From: Brevibacterium moorei
Lineage (GTDB): Bacteria > Actinomycetota > Actinomycetes > Actinomycetales > Brevibacteriaceae
Length of the DNA: 64,000 nucleotides
Direction of reading: 5' to 3'
Assembly: GCF_024580735.1 (NCBI RefSeq)
Contig: NZ_JANIJX010000014.1
Coordinates: 1 to 64,000, forward strand
Positions 34,458 to 43,975 of the stretch are shown here, piece by piece. Numbering within the stretch: the first letter of the stretch is position 1; every line of letters starts with the position of its first letter. Both the position numbers and the translations under genes were made by a program. The notes under the pieces are model-generated. The model made no database searches, was not told the origin of the DNA, and saw nothing but the letters and a program-made list of their open reading frames with translations.

Positions 34458-34706
34458 ATGGACTGGCGTCATCGTGCCGAATGCCTGAACGAGGACCCCG
34501 AACTGTTCTTCCCCATCGGGAACACGGGGCCGGCGCTTCTGCAGATCGAAGAGGCCAAGAGTGTCTGCCGCCGCTGCGAGGTCGCCGAGACCTGCCTGCA
34601 GTGGGCTCTGGAGACCGGCCAGGACGCCGGCGTCTGGGGTGGCCTGTCCGAGGACGAGCGCCGCGCCCTCAAGCGCCGCGCTGCACGCGCCCGCCGCGCG
34701 GGCTGA
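34458..34706 (+). CDS. whiB1: WhiB-family iron-sulfur regulator, WhiB1 type
   Basis: This 82-residue protein has four cluster cysteines (Cys9, Cys37, Cys40, Cys46), the turn GVWGGLSEDERR and a basic C-terminal tail LKRRAARARRAG for DNA binding. The [4Fe-4S] cluster senses NO/redox and the protein binds sigma factor region 4. AAAGGACACC precedes the ATG. Its position next to pdtaS matches mycobacterial gene order (Rv3219/Rv3220c). Confidence 0.95.
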   Translation: MDWRHRAECLNEDPELFFPIGNTGPALLQIEEAKSVCRRCEVAETCLQWALETGQDAGVWGGLSEDERRALKRRAARARRAG

Positions 34707-34737
34707 GCGCACTCGGCTGGCTACCCGGCGTCTGAGC

Positions 34738-34793
34738 GCCGAATATATGACTGGGCCCCGTCCATCCGGACGGGGCCCAGTCATATATTCGGC
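34738..34793. terminator. Bidirectional terminator with perfect 26-bp arms (whiB1 / pdtaS)
   Basis: Arms starting GCCGAATATATGACTGGGCC and ending CCGTCC pair perfectly over 26 bases around ATCC, between convergent whiB1 and the sensor kinase gene. Confidence 0.85.
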
Positions 34794-34816
34794 AGGACCG
34801 CTGCCGGCCCGCACGC

Positions 34817-36307
34817 TCAGACGCCGTCGCGCAGCGGCACCTCGATGACCGCCTCGGTCCCCCCGCCGGGGCCCGGCCGCCAGGTGATGTCCCCGGACAG
34901 ATCGGTCTTGATCAGTGTCTTGACAATCTGCGTGCCCAGGCCGTTGCCGGGCCCCCCACCGGGAGGCAGCCCCACCCCGTCGTCGGAGACCGTGACGGTC
35001 AGCTGCTCACCGTGGCGCACCGGCCTGACCACGACCTCGCCGGTGATCGTGTCATCGGGTCCCAGCCCGTCCACCGGAAAGCCGTGTTCGACGGCATTGG
35101 CCACCAGTTCGTTGAGCGCCAGAGCCAGAGAGGTGGCATCGGCCGAGGAGATCGAACCGAACGATCCCTCCCTGCGCACGTGCACGCTCGCCTGTGCCGT
35201 AGCCAGTTCGGGAGCCATCTGCATGCCCTTGTCGATGATCTCGTCGAAGTCCACGGATGATTCGATGCCCTTGCTCAGCACATCGTGCACCGTGGCGATC
35301 ATCTGCACCCGGCGCATCGCCTCACCCACCGCGGCCTTGGCCTCGGGGGACTTCAGGCGCCGTTCCTGCAAACGGAGCAGCGCGGAGACGGTCTGCAGGT
35401 TGTTCTTCACCCGATGGTGCATCTCGCGGATCATCGCATCGCGACTGAGCAGTTCGCGTTCCCGGCGCCTGACTTCGGAGACGTCGCGGACGAGCAGGAT
35501 CGCCCCGGTGCGCACTCCGCCGCGTTTGAGTGGAATGGACCGCAGGGACACACTGATCCGGCCCTCTTCGATCTCCGCGCGCCACGGCGCCCGGCCCGTG
35601 AGCACCATCGGCAATGCCTCATCGACCTGGCGAACCTGGTCGATCAGCGAATCCACGACCTCGTTGAGGTAGCGCCCCTCGATTTCACCGTCGTGGCCCA
35701 GCCGGTGCAGCACCGACATCCCGTTCGGCGAGGCATAGCGAACCCTGCCCTCGCGGTTGAGTACGAGCAGCCCATCGCCCACCCGGGGCTCCCCGCGACG
35801 CACCCCCGACGGCACATTCTGCTGGGGGAACTCGCCCTCGGCGATCATCGACAACAGCATCATCGCCGAGGACCGGTAGTTGCGTTCCAACCGTGAGGCG
35901 CCGATCCGGCGCCCCTCCTCTGTATGTCGGGTCAGCAGGGCGATCACCTGCCCTGCCCGCACCACCGGGATCGCCTCGGCACCGGCCAGGGCCGGTACCG
36001 TGTCGCCCGCAGCGACTATCGCCTTGGCGTCGACCGCCCGCTGCAGGAATCCACGTTCCTCCTCATTGGCCAGCGTGCCGACCTCGTCGTGCGGGTAGAC
36101 CGTCGAGCCGGTGGTCGGCCGGCAGTGGGCCACCACCCGGAACGCCCCGGCTCGATCGCCTTCCAACAGGGTGGGAACCCACAGCACCAAATCGGCGAAT
36201 GAGAGATCGGCGATCAGCTGCCAGTCCCCCACCAGGAGGTGGAGCCATTCGACGTCCTCGGGGTCCGTCACCCCCTCCGCTGCCAGTTGATCGGTCAACA
36301 GGCTCAT
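34817..36307 (-). CDS. pdtaS: PdtaS-type sensor histidine kinase
   Basis: This 496-residue soluble HisKA_2/HWE-like kinase has an N-terminal GAF-like domain (about 10-150), a PAS domain (about 175-280; GLLVLNREGRVRYASPNGMS), the phospho-acceptor box EMHHRVKNNLQTVSALLRLQ (His297) and an ATPase domain (ALALNELVANAVEHGF; DDGVGLPPGG). In mycobacteria PdtaS phosphorylates the antiterminator PdtaR. Its ATG overlaps the stop codon of the glutamate dehydrogenase gene (ATGA), so it is made from the gdh transcript. Confidence 0.94.
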   Translation of the reverse strand: MSLLTDQLAAEGVTDPEDVEWLHLLVGDWQLIADLSFADLVLWVPTLLEGDRAGAFRVVAHCRPTTGSTVYPHDEVGTLANEEERGFLQRAVDAKAIVAAGDTVPALAGAEAIPVVRAGQVIALLTRHTEEGRRIGASRLERNYRSSAMMLLSMIAEGEFPQQNVPSGVRRGEPRVGDGLLVLNREGRVRYASPNGMSVLHRLGHDGEIEGRYLNEVVDSLIDQVRQVDEALPMVLTGRAPWRAEIEEGRISVSLRSIPLKRGGVRTGAILLVRDVSEVRRRERELLSRDAMIREMHHRVKNNLQTVSALLRLQERRLKSPEAKAAVGEAMRRVQMIATVHDVLSKGIESSVDFDEIIDKGMQMAPELATAQASVHVRREGSFGSISSADATSLALALNELVANAVEHGFPVDGLGPDDTITGEVVVRPVRHGEQLTVTVSDDGVGLPPGGGPGNGLGTQIVKTLIKTDLSGDITWRPGPGGGTEAVIEVPLRDGV

Positions 36308-39300
36308 TCGCCGGCTCCACTGTTGAACCGGGTCGAGCGGACCAGCGAGCGCATCATCCGCAGCAGGACGGACAGCGGTGCCTGTCCGGCCTGTTCGAGG
36401 CCGAGCACTTCATCGGTGGTCGAGCGCACCGCGTCCAGGGCCGTCTGATTCTCCACCTGCCACTGGGCGATCCGCTCATCCGCCCGCTCCTCCGGGGTCG
36501 GGTTGGCCGATGTGGTGGTGCCCAGCACCACCAGGGCGATGGAGTGAACGGCCTGGTAGAAGTCATCGCGCAGCGCGCCGCGGGCCAGTGCCGACCAGCG
36601 GCTGGACCGGTCCAGCGCGCCGATGCTCACCAGCAGGTCCTGCCCGCGCAACAGGTCCGTCACACCGTAGTAGACCTCGGCCACGTCCCGCGCCTCCAGT
36701 CCCGTGCGCTCGGCGACGGTGGCGACATCCAGGAGGGCGAACTCGTCGAGCAGCGAGCCAGTGCGCCAGGCCAGGTCGGCTGGCACACCCGCGGCGATAT
36801 AGGCCGCCGCCTGCTCTTCGACCGCCGCCCGGTCCGCACCGCGCAGCATCCCCTGCAGCTGGGGCCGCAGGCTGCGGACCACCGGCTGGAGACGCGCGAT
36901 CTGGGCCGGCACGTCAATGGCCTCCGGAGAGAGGTTGAGCAACCAACGCGAGGCCCGGTCGAGCAGGCGCACGTATTCGTGCACGAGCTTGATCTGCACC
37001 TGGCTGGGAACGATATTGTCCAGGGCCGAGATCGTATCAAAGTGTTCGTCGAGGTCGAAGATCTCACTGACCGCTGCGAAGGTCCGCGCGATCTGCGGGA
37101 TCTTGGCCCCCGTCTCCTCGATGATCCGGAAGATGTAGGTCAGGCCCGAGCGGTCGACCATCCGATTGACCAGGTGGGCCGTGGCGATCTCGCGGCGCAG
37201 CGGGTGTCCTGCCAGATCGGCCGCGTCGACGTCGAGGCCACTGGGGAAGTACGCTGCCAGGTCACCGGCCATGAACGACTCATCGGGCACCGTCGATTCC
37301 AGCAGGCTGGAGGCCGCGTGCATCTTCACATATGCCAGCAGTACCGCAAGCTCCGGCGAGACGTAACCGCCGCCGGATTCCCTGCGCCGGCTCATCGTCT
37401 TGGCGTCGGGGAGGAACTCCACTGCCGAGTCCAGGCCGGCGTGTTCCTCCAGGAACCGCTGCAATCGGATCAGCGCCCCGGTCATCGTGCGAGCCTCGTC
37501 GCGCCCTTCGCCCAACACCGCGTTCTGACTGTAGTTGTTCGCCAGCACCAGATCGGCGACTTCTCCGGTCTGGTCCAGCAACAGGGCCTCGCGCTGCTCC
37601 GGCCGGTACTTCCCGGCCCTGATCAGCCCGTCGATGAGCAGCTTGATGTTGACCTCGTGGTCGGAGGTATCGACACCCGCCGAGTTGTCCACGGCGTCGG
37701 TGTTGATCCGCACGCCGTGCAGTGCGGCCTCGATCCGGCCCAACTGGGTCGCCCCGAGATTGCCTCCCTCGCCCACCACGCGGGCCCGCAGCTGCGCTCC
37801 GGTGACCCGGATGTCCTCATTCGCCTTATCGCCGACCGCAGCATCGGATTCCCCCGTGGCCTTGATATAGGTCCCGATGCCACCGTTGTACAGCAGATCG
37901 ACCGGCGCCTTGAGGATCCCGGAGATCAATTCCCCTGGGGTATAGCGGCCGGGGGCCAGGCCCAGGGCCGCGGCCGCCTCCGTACTCAACAGCACCGACT
38001 TGGCCGTGCGGGAGTAGACGCCACCGCCGGCCGACAGCAGGGACTTGTCGTAGTCCTGCCAGCTGGAGCGCGGCAGTTCGAACAACCGTTTGCGCTCGTC
38101 GAAGGCCGCCAGGGGCTCCGGGTCCGGATCGATGAAGATATCGCGATGGTCGAAGGCCGCGATCAGCCTGGTGTGCCGACTGCGCAGCATGCCGTTGCCG
38201 AACACATCGCCGCTCATATCGCCTATGCCCACCGCGGTGAAGTCCTCGCGGGATGTGTCCACGCCCAATTCGCGGAAGTGCCGCTCCACCGACTTCCACG
38301 CGCCGCGCGAGGTGATTCCCATGGCCTTGTGGTCGTAGCCGACCGAACCGCCCGAGGCGAAGGCGTCGCCCAGCCAGAAGCCGCGGGAGATCGCCAGTCC
38401 GTTGGCGATATCGCTGAAGCGCGCAGTGCCCTTGTCAGCGGCCACCACCAGATAGGTGTCGTCACCGTCATAGCGCACAACCGAGTCCGGGTGCTCCACG
38501 GTCTGCCCCGCCGGCCCCTGCACCAGGTTGTCAGTCAGGTCCAGCAGCGCCCCGATGAATTTCTCATAGGCGTGCTGCCCGGCCGCCGCCCAGGCGCTGC
38601 GGTCCACCGTCGGGTCCGGCAGGTATTTGGGCACGAAACCGCCCTTGGCACCGGTGGGCACGATCAGGGCGTTCTTGACCATCTGCGCCTTGACCAGGCC
38701 CAAGATCTCCGTGCGGAAATCGTCTGGCCGGTCCGACCAGCGCAGGCCGCCGCGTGCTACCTTGCCGAAGCGCAGATGCACGCCCTCGACCTCCGGCGAG
38801 TACACCCAGACCTCGATCGCCGGACGCGGCTTCGGCGCGAACGACAGCTCGGTCGGATGAAGTTTGAAGGCCAGTGTCTGTGGCAGGGTGTCGGGCCCGG
38901 CTGTGAAGGCATTGGTCCTGACCAGGGCGCGGATGAGCATGCGCATGGCCCTGACCAGGCGATCTGCGTCGAGCGTGGCGACCTGTGCCAGGCTCGCCTC
39001 GATGCGCTCTTCGGCCTCCGCCACCAGGCGCTCGCGCTCGGCGGAGTCGATCGCGGGATCGAACCGGCGGGTGAACAACGTGACGAGCAGGCCGGCCAGT
39101 TCCGGATGGGCGGTGAAAATGCCGGCCATGGTGCGTTCGCGCAGGGCCAGCCCGGCCTGGCGTAGATAGGCGCCCAGCGCCTGCAGTACCGTCAGTTCCG
39201 TCCAGCTCAGGCCCGCGATGATGAGGCTGTCGAGTGAACTCGTCTCCCGCAGCCCCCTCCACCCTGCGGCGAAGGCGCTCTCGATCCGAGCGAAGTCCTC

Positions 39301-41190
39301 GCGATCGACCGGTCGTGAGAACTCCAGGCCGAAGTCGTAGATGTAACGCTGAGTGCCGTCGGCCAGATCGATCCGATACGGCCTCTCGTCGAGGATCTGC
39401 GCGCCCAGATTCGACAGGTGCGGCACGATTGCCGACAGGCCGGCCGGGGCCAGACGGTACAGGGCAAGGCGCAGATGGTGCTCATCGGTACCCGGTTCCC
39501 GGTGCAGCATCACCCGCGGGGCCAGGTCCGTCACCAGGGTGTCGAACCGATCCACATCGGCCAGGGCCTGTTCCGGCGTCTGGTGCTCCCGGTAATCCGC
39601 AGGGAAGGCGTGTGCCCACAGCCTGGCACGCTCCGAGGCCGCTTGGGACAGCTTCTCGTCCGATGGCGCCAGCAGTTCCTCCAGGTCCTCGGACCAGGAT
39701 CTCACGGCCGATTTGATGCGTTCGGCCACCACCTCCGGCGAGATGTCCGGCAGCATCTCATCGCGGCCGACCCGGGCGACGAAGTGCAGACGCGCCAGAA
39801 TCGAGTCCGACAGCAGCACGTCGAAGTCGACGCTGTCCGCCCGGTACAGATCGCGCAGGACCGCCTCGACCCGCAGGCGCGAGGCCGTGTCATAGAGGTC
39901 GCGGGGGACGTAGACCAGGACGGAGACATAGCGTTCATAGGTATCGCGGCGAATGAAGACCGAGGACTCGCGCTTCTCCTGCAAGTCGATGACGGTCAAG
40001 ACGATGTCGAGCACGTCCTGCGGTTCGGCTTGGAGCATATCGTCACGGGGGAACGATTCGAGGGCGCCCAGCAGTTCGGTCCCGGAATGGGAATCGCGCA
40101 GCAGCCCCGAGTGCTGCATGATCCAGGAGACCTTGGCGCGCAGCACCGGTACGTCCAGCACCGAGGCGTTGTACATGGGCGCGGTGTACAGGCCGACGAA
40201 ACGACGCTCCCCGACGATCTCCCCTGCTTCGTCGAAGACCTTCACGCCCAGGTAGTCCATGAACCCGCGGCGAATGATCTGCGAACGGGAATTCGCCTTC
40301 GTCAGGACCAGCACGTGTGGGTCCCTGGCATGGGAGGAGACCGACTTCGACAGAGGCGAGACGGTGGTGTCGCGCAGGGCGCTGATGCCCAGTGCAGTGC
40401 CCTCGACGGGCTCCAGCCGGGTACTGCCCCCGGCTTCGACCAGGCGGTACTCGCGGTAGCCCATGAAGGCGAAGCGGCCGTCGATCCAGTCGAGGAAGTC
40501 GGCGGATTCGATGGCCTCGGCCGCCAGCTCGGGACGCGGGGCGCGCTCGCGCAGGTCAGCGGCCTGGGTATGGGCGCGCTCCGCCATCGCGGCCTCATCG
40601 GCCGCCGCTGCGCGGATCACCGCGATGATGTGCTCGAGCGCGCCGGCCAGCCCGTCGAAGGATTCCGGTGCGATTCTGTCGATGTCGATCAGCAGCCATG
40701 ACTCGCGCCGCGGGATGCGGGCCTCTGGACTGTCCACCTCGGCCAGGGTCGGCAGGGCCTGCGTATCGGTGTGCAACAGACCCTTGCGGGCGACCGTGAA
40801 TTGCTCGGGCGAAGCGGAGTCGCGCAGGGTGATGAGGGTGGGATGGTGCACCCGGCGGATCACATATCCGGTGGAGCTCAGCGCCGCGGTGACTGACGAG
40901 ACGAGGTAGCGCACATCGGTGACCACGATCGCGATCCTGGTGTGGTTTCCCGTGTAGTCCGCATCGCCCGGTTCCGGATTGTGCAGTGACACAACCGGTG
41001 CGGTGCCGGTGAAACGCCGGGCCGTGCGCAGGTGATCCCAGGCGCAGCCGGCCATGGCCTTGGCGCCCAGGGCCTCGAATTCGTACCTGTCGATGCGGGG
41101 ATAGTATTCGCGCAGGAAATCCTCCGGGGGTTCCTCCCCTGTGATCTCCTGCCATGCGGTCGCGAGCTGGGCCTGGTAGACCTCTGCCAC
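36304..41190 (-). CDS. gdh: NAD-specific glutamate dehydrogenase, large (about 180 kDa) type
   Basis: This enzyme of about 1628 residues deaminates glutamate to 2-oxoglutarate. It has the long N-terminal ACT-like regulatory region (RIAIVVTDVRYLVSSVTAAL) and the central catalytic part (KVARGGLRWSDRPDDFRTEI, QMVKNALIVPTGAKGGFV, AVGIGDMSGDVFGNGMLRS, GEGGNLGATQLGRIEAALHG), as in Rv2476c and Streptomyces NAD-GDH. GTG 41190 is preferred because AGGAG lies 5 bp upstream; ATG 41220 would add ten residues. pdtaS overlaps its end. Confidence 0.95.
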   Translation of the reverse strand: MAEVYQAQLATAWQEITGEEPPEDFLREYYPRIDRYEFEALGAKAMAGCAWDHLRTARRFTGTAPVVSLHNPEPGDADYTGNHTRIAIVVTDVRYLVSSVTAALSSTGYVIRRVHHPTLITLRDSASPEQFTVARKGLLHTDTQALPTLAEVDSPEARIPRRESWLLIDIDRIAPESFDGLAGALEHIIAVIRAAAADEAAMAERAHTQAADLRERAPRPELAAEAIESADFLDWIDGRFAFMGYREYRLVEAGGSTRLEPVEGTALGISALRDTTVSPLSKSVSSHARDPHVLVLTKANSRSQIIRRGFMDYLGVKVFDEAGEIVGERRFVGLYTAPMYNASVLDVPVLRAKVSWIMQHSGLLRDSHSGTELLGALESFPRDDMLQAEPQDVLDIVLTVIDLQEKRESSVFIRRDTYERYVSVLVYVPRDLYDTASRLRVEAVLRDLYRADSVDFDVLLSDSILARLHFVARVGRDEMLPDISPEVVAERIKSAVRSWSEDLEELLAPSDEKLSQAASERARLWAHAFPADYREHQTPEQALADVDRFDTLVTDLAPRVMLHREPGTDEHHLRLALYRLAPAGLSAIVPHLSNLGAQILDERPYRIDLADGTQRYIYDFGLEFSRPVDREDFARIESAFAAGWRGLRETSSLDSLIIAGLSWTELTVLQALGAYLRQAGLALRERTMAGIFTAHPELAGLLVTLFTRRFDPAIDSAERERLVAEAEERIEASLAQVATLDADRLVRAMRMLIRALVRTNAFTAGPDTLPQTLAFKLHPTELSFAPKPRPAIEVWVYSPEVEGVHLRFGKVARGGLRWSDRPDDFRTEILGLVKAQMVKNALIVPTGAKGGFVPKYLPDPTVDRSAWAAAGQHAYEKFIGALLDLTDNLVQGPAGQTVEHPDSVVRYDGDDTYLVVAADKGTARFSDIANGLAISRGFWLGDAFASGGSVGYDHKAMGITSRGAWKSVERHFRELGVDTSREDFTAVGIGDMSGDVFGNGMLRSRHTRLIAAFDHRDIFIDPDPEPLAAFDERKRLFELPRSSWQDYDKSLLSAGGGVYSRTAKSVLLSTEAAAALGLAPGRYTPGELISGILKAPVDLLYNGGIGTYIKATGESDAAVGDKANEDIRVTGAQLRARVVGEGGNLGATQLGRIEAALHGVRINTDAVDNSAGVDTSDHEVNIKLLIDGLIRAGKYRPEQREALLLDQTGEVADLVLANNYSQNAVLGEGRDEARTMTGALIRLQRFLEEHAGLDSAVEFLPDAKTMSRRRESGGGYVSPELAVLLAYVKMHAASSLLESTVPDESFMAGDLAAYFPSGLDVDAADLAGHPLRREIATAHLVNRMVDRSGLTYIFRIIEETGAKIPQIARTFAAVSEIFDLDEHFDTISALDNIVPSQVQIKLVHEYVRLLDRASRWLLNLSPEAIDVPAQIARLQPVVRSLRPQLQGMLRGADRAAVEEQAAAYIAAGVPADLAWRTGSLLDEFALLDVATVAERTGLEARDVAEVYYGVTDLLRGQDLLVSIGALDRSSRWSALARGALRDDFYQAVHSIALVVLGTTTSANPTPEERADERIAQWQVENQTALDAVRSTTDEVLGLEQAGQAPLSVLLRMMRSLVRSTRFNSGAGE

Positions 41191-41236
41191 TTCTTCTCCT
41201 CTATGGATCGGATTGTTCATCGTCGTTGATGTCCTC

Positions 41237-41731
41237 TCACTCTATCCCCGCGCAGGCCGCGGCGGGCCCCTGGGACGATGAGTCGATGAGCAGGGGGATC
41301 TCCGCGGCGTCATACCACAGCAGATCCGCGGACAACAACGTCTGAGCCGCCGTTTGAGCGTCCTGGCCGGCCACCGCGTCGATGGTCGCGGCCTCGTCCA
41401 TATGGGCCGAGACGATCCGCGCGGATTCGATTCCGGGCAGGGCGTACGTCACGACGCCGGGATAGACACCCAGGGGCCGGTCCGCCGGCCGCACGCCCGC
41501 GTCCAGGGCGAGGATCACCCGCGGCTCTCCGGTGGTCAGTGCCGGATCCACGGCCTGGGCCGCCGCGACCTCGAAGGCGGTCCATTCCGCCTCCTCCCGC
41601 GCCTCGCCGCGCAGGCCGGTGTCCGCCGGCGCGAAGACCGTCACGGATGTGGTGGGCAGGGTTTCCCAGGCGGCTGCGAGGGCGCCGAGCGTGGTGGGAA
41701 GATAGCAGCGAATCGCTTCGGTCACGGGCAT
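41237..41731 (-). CDS. DUF6912-like conserved hypothetical protein
   Basis: This 164-residue soluble protein begins with the family-like IRCYLPTTLGALAAAW, has an acidic EAREEAEWTAFEVAAAQAVD and a strand RVILALDAGVRPADRPLGVY. It looks like the actinobacterial DUF6912 family. Function unknown. It is the gene just upstream of gdh on the same strand. Confidence 0.75.
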   Translation of the reverse strand: MPVTEAIRCYLPTTLGALAAAWETLPTTSVTVFAPADTGLRGEAREEAEWTAFEVAAAQAVDPALTTGEPRVILALDAGVRPADRPLGVYPGVVTYALPGIESARIVSAHMDEAATIDAVAGQDAQTAAQTLLSADLLWYDAAEIPLLIDSSSQGPAAACAGIE

Positions 41732-41754
41732 GCCCCCATTGTGTCAGAGGGATG

Positions 41755-42990
41755 TCACAAACGTGCTACGCGGCGCCGTCGGCCCCTGCCCTTTCGCACA
41801 CCCCGCAGGCTGCGCCGCCGGGTGGCCGGGCGCGGCAGGCCGGGCATTTCGGTCAGCAGCGCGTCGATCGCCTCGACGAATGCGCTGTGCGGCGCCGCTT
41901 CGCCGATGCTGCGCCCGGCCAGCAGCGCCCGGTCCAGGTCCTCCCCCGCGGCAGGGAGGAAGCAGTATTGTCGAACACCGACGAACCGACTCAGGGTTGC
42001 GGATACGACGGACTGCGGATCGGGGCCGACGGCGGACTCCCTGACCTTGTTGACCACGATGGTCGCCCTGTCCGTCAGCTGTGCGAAGTCATCGGAGGTG
42101 ACGAGATTGACCAGCCGGAGCAGCCCCAGCGGGTCGGCATTGCCGAGCACGAGGACGTGGTCGGCCGCGGCCAACACCGCCCGGGTGGCACCGTGGCGGT
42201 CGGAGTGCGGGTCGAACTCCTCCCCGTCGAGCCGGTCGGAGACGTCCACGACGGTCACCGCGGCGTGCGCGCGCAGTTCCTCGAGTACTTCTCCCAGCAC
42301 GCCCGGTCCGACCTCCTGCCATCTGTCCGCCCGGCTCATCCCGGTGATCAGGCGCAGCCCGGGGGCCACACTGCTCAGCTGGGCGGAGACGGCCTCGGGA
42401 GCTGGTCGCCCGGAGCGCATCAACCGGCACAGTGCCGCGATCTGCGGAGCCTCGTCGAGCACCCCGAACAGGACCGCCTGGCTGGCCGCCACCGTGTCCG
42501 CATCGCACAGCACTGTCTCCCCGACCAAGGACAGGCGCTGCGCCAGAGCGGCGGCCACGGTCGACCGCCCCGGCGCCCCGGCAGTACCCCAGACCGCGAT
42601 GATCGTACCCGTGCGCCGCGCCTCGGCCGGCTTTTGCGCCGGCCGCGGCGGAGCCACCACGCTGGCGGCGCTCGAACGGATCCGCGCCGCCAGGTCTGCG
42701 ACGGGCAGGTCGAGCCCGGCCACCGGCAGGTCCCACCCCCGGAAATCGGCCTCCTGACCCATGGCCAGGATGTGCACCCCCGTGTGTTTGAGCCCGCGCA
42801 CGACATCGGCGTCGAGACCGGGGAAATAACGTCCCAACAGCACGACTTGGCCCTCGCCGGCCGCTGCCAGGGCCAGGAGCTCGGCCTCATCTGCGGGACG
42901 AGCGATGACGGTCAGATCGGGCACCTCGCCCAGGCGTGCGACGACCCCCGCCTCGAACTCGGCATCGAGGGCGACGATGAGCCCGATCAT
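41755..42990 (-). CDS. CpaE-like MinD/ParA-family ATPase
   Basis: This 411-residue protein has an N-terminal receiver-like domain (about 1-110; VVLLGRYFPGLDADVV) and a C-terminal MinD/ParA ATPase with the deviant Walker A IIAVWGTAGAPGRSTVAAAL, the CDADTVAAS switch and VVDVSDRL. It ends in a strongly basic tail (RRRSLRGVRKGRGRRRR). CpaE proteins localise pilus or secretion machinery, but no pilus genes are near. It overlaps the SAF gene by 4 bp. Confidence 0.85.
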   Translation of the reverse strand: MIGLIVALDAEFEAGVVARLGEVPDLTVIARPADEAELLALAAAGEGQVVLLGRYFPGLDADVVRGLKHTGVHILAMGQEADFRGWDLPVAGLDLPVADLAARIRSSAASVVAPPRPAQKPAEARRTGTIIAVWGTAGAPGRSTVAAALAQRLSLVGETVLCDADTVAASQAVLFGVLDEAPQIAALCRLMRSGRPAPEAVSAQLSSVAPGLRLITGMSRADRWQEVGPGVLGEVLEELRAHAAVTVVDVSDRLDGEEFDPHSDRHGATRAVLAAADHVLVLGNADPLGLLRLVNLVTSDDFAQLTDRATIVVNKVRESAVGPDPQSVVSATLSRFVGVRQYCFLPAAGEDLDRALLAGRSIGEAAPHSAFVEAIDALLTEMPGLPRPATRRRSLRGVRKGRGRRRRVARL

Positions 42991-43625
42991 GGCATCGCCT
43001 CTGTGGTGGCGGCCGGCACCGAGACCGCAGAGATCCGGTGGCCGGACGCCTGGGCGGCCAGGATCTGGGATAGTTTGTCCGTGGGCACGAAAACCTCCAG
43101 CCTGGCACCGGAGGCCTGCGCGAAGCCACCGGCCGAATGGTCTGCGTTGACCACGTCGATGCCGGAGAGAATCTCCTTCGGCTCGACCGTCTCCGCATCG
43201 GAATCGGCTGCCCAGATGTCCACTCTGCTGCCGGCCGTCACCGCCTGCGGCAGACTTTCGGACAGGTCGAGGCTCAACAGCCGGCCCTGCAACTGCTCCT
43301 GTGAGCCGAGCTGGCCCGCGGGAACCAGCTCGCCCGCTCCCACCGATCTCAGGACCGTGGAGCCGATGGGTGCGGCATCGTGCGCCGACAGATAGGCCCC
43401 GGCGTTGCCCGGCAGGCTGACCTCTGTAGCGGTCAGATCGCCTTCGGCGAGCACAGCGCCGGGGACCAGAACGTGTGCGGCGGCCCAGACCCGCGTCGTC
43501 TGCGCCGCCTGTCTGACGATGAACCAGGTGCCCAGCACGCTGGCCAGGACCAGGACCACGCCAATCAGCACACGGGGATCGCGGAGTCGGGGTCGAGAAA
43601 AACGGGGAGTTCCATGGGAAGCCAC
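42987..43625 (-). CDS. SAF-domain membrane protein (CpaB/RcpC-like)
   Basis: This roughly 212-residue protein has one membrane helix (VLIGVVLVLASVLGTWFIV) and then a SAF domain (VLVPGAVLAEGDLTATEVSL and APIGSTVLRSVGAGELVPAG). CpaB/RcpC proteins work in the periplasm or cell wall with Flp pili. GTG 43625 follows AAAGGAAAG; ATG 43640 is the alternative. It is the first gene of a pair with the CpaE-like ATPase. Confidence 0.8.
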   Translation of the reverse strand: MASHGTPRFSRPRLRDPRVLIGVVLVLASVLGTWFIVRQAAQTTRVWAAAHVLVPGAVLAEGDLTATEVSLPGNAGAYLSAHDAAPIGSTVLRSVGAGELVPAGQLGSQEQLQGRLLSLDLSESLPQAVTAGSRVDIWAADSDAETVEPKEILSGIDVVNADHSAGGFAQASGARLEVFVPTDKLSQILAAQASGHRISAVSVPAATTEAMP

Positions 43626-43751
43626 GATCTTTCCTTTCATCTTACTGTGGATAGTGGTTAAATGTAACAAACAGCGTTATTCGATAATGTCAGTCGGCAA
43701 AGGAACTTTCATTGCGAGTTGCGCGTATCCTAGTGAATGGAGGGGTCCCCC

Positions 43752-43973
43752 ATGGTGGTTGAAACACGCTTCCTGCCGCTGACCGATGTCGCGGAGGTAC
43801 TCAACGTCTCCGCCGCCCAGGCCAGGGCACTGGTCCGATCCGGAGAACTGCGGGCCATCAAAGTCGGCGGCCGCGGACAGTGGCGGGTGGAGAAGACGGA
43901 GCTCGAGGACTACATCCAGCGGATGTACCGGGAGACCCGCTCCGCAATCGAATCGGGGGCAGCGGACCTGTAG
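43752..43973 (+). CDS. BldC/excisionase-type HTH protein
   Basis: This 73-residue protein is almost only a MerR-like/excisionase winged helix: FLPLTDVAEVLNVSAAQARA, LVRSGELRAIKVGGRGQWRV, EKTELEDYIQRMY. The start at 43752 follows GGAGGGG. It is a small DNA-binding protein of the BldC/AlpA type. Its stop codon lies 2 bp from the stop codon of the convergent gene. Confidence 0.85.
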   Translation: MVVETRFLPLTDVAEVLNVSAAQARALVRSGELRAIKVGGRGQWRVEKTELEDYIQRMYRETRSAIESGAADL

Positions 43974-43975
43974 GC

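Noticed and set aside
35893-39165. 1090-codon plus-strand frame opposite gdh and pdtaS
   Set aside because: A shadow of two well-conserved genes; Arg/Gly/His-rich composition.
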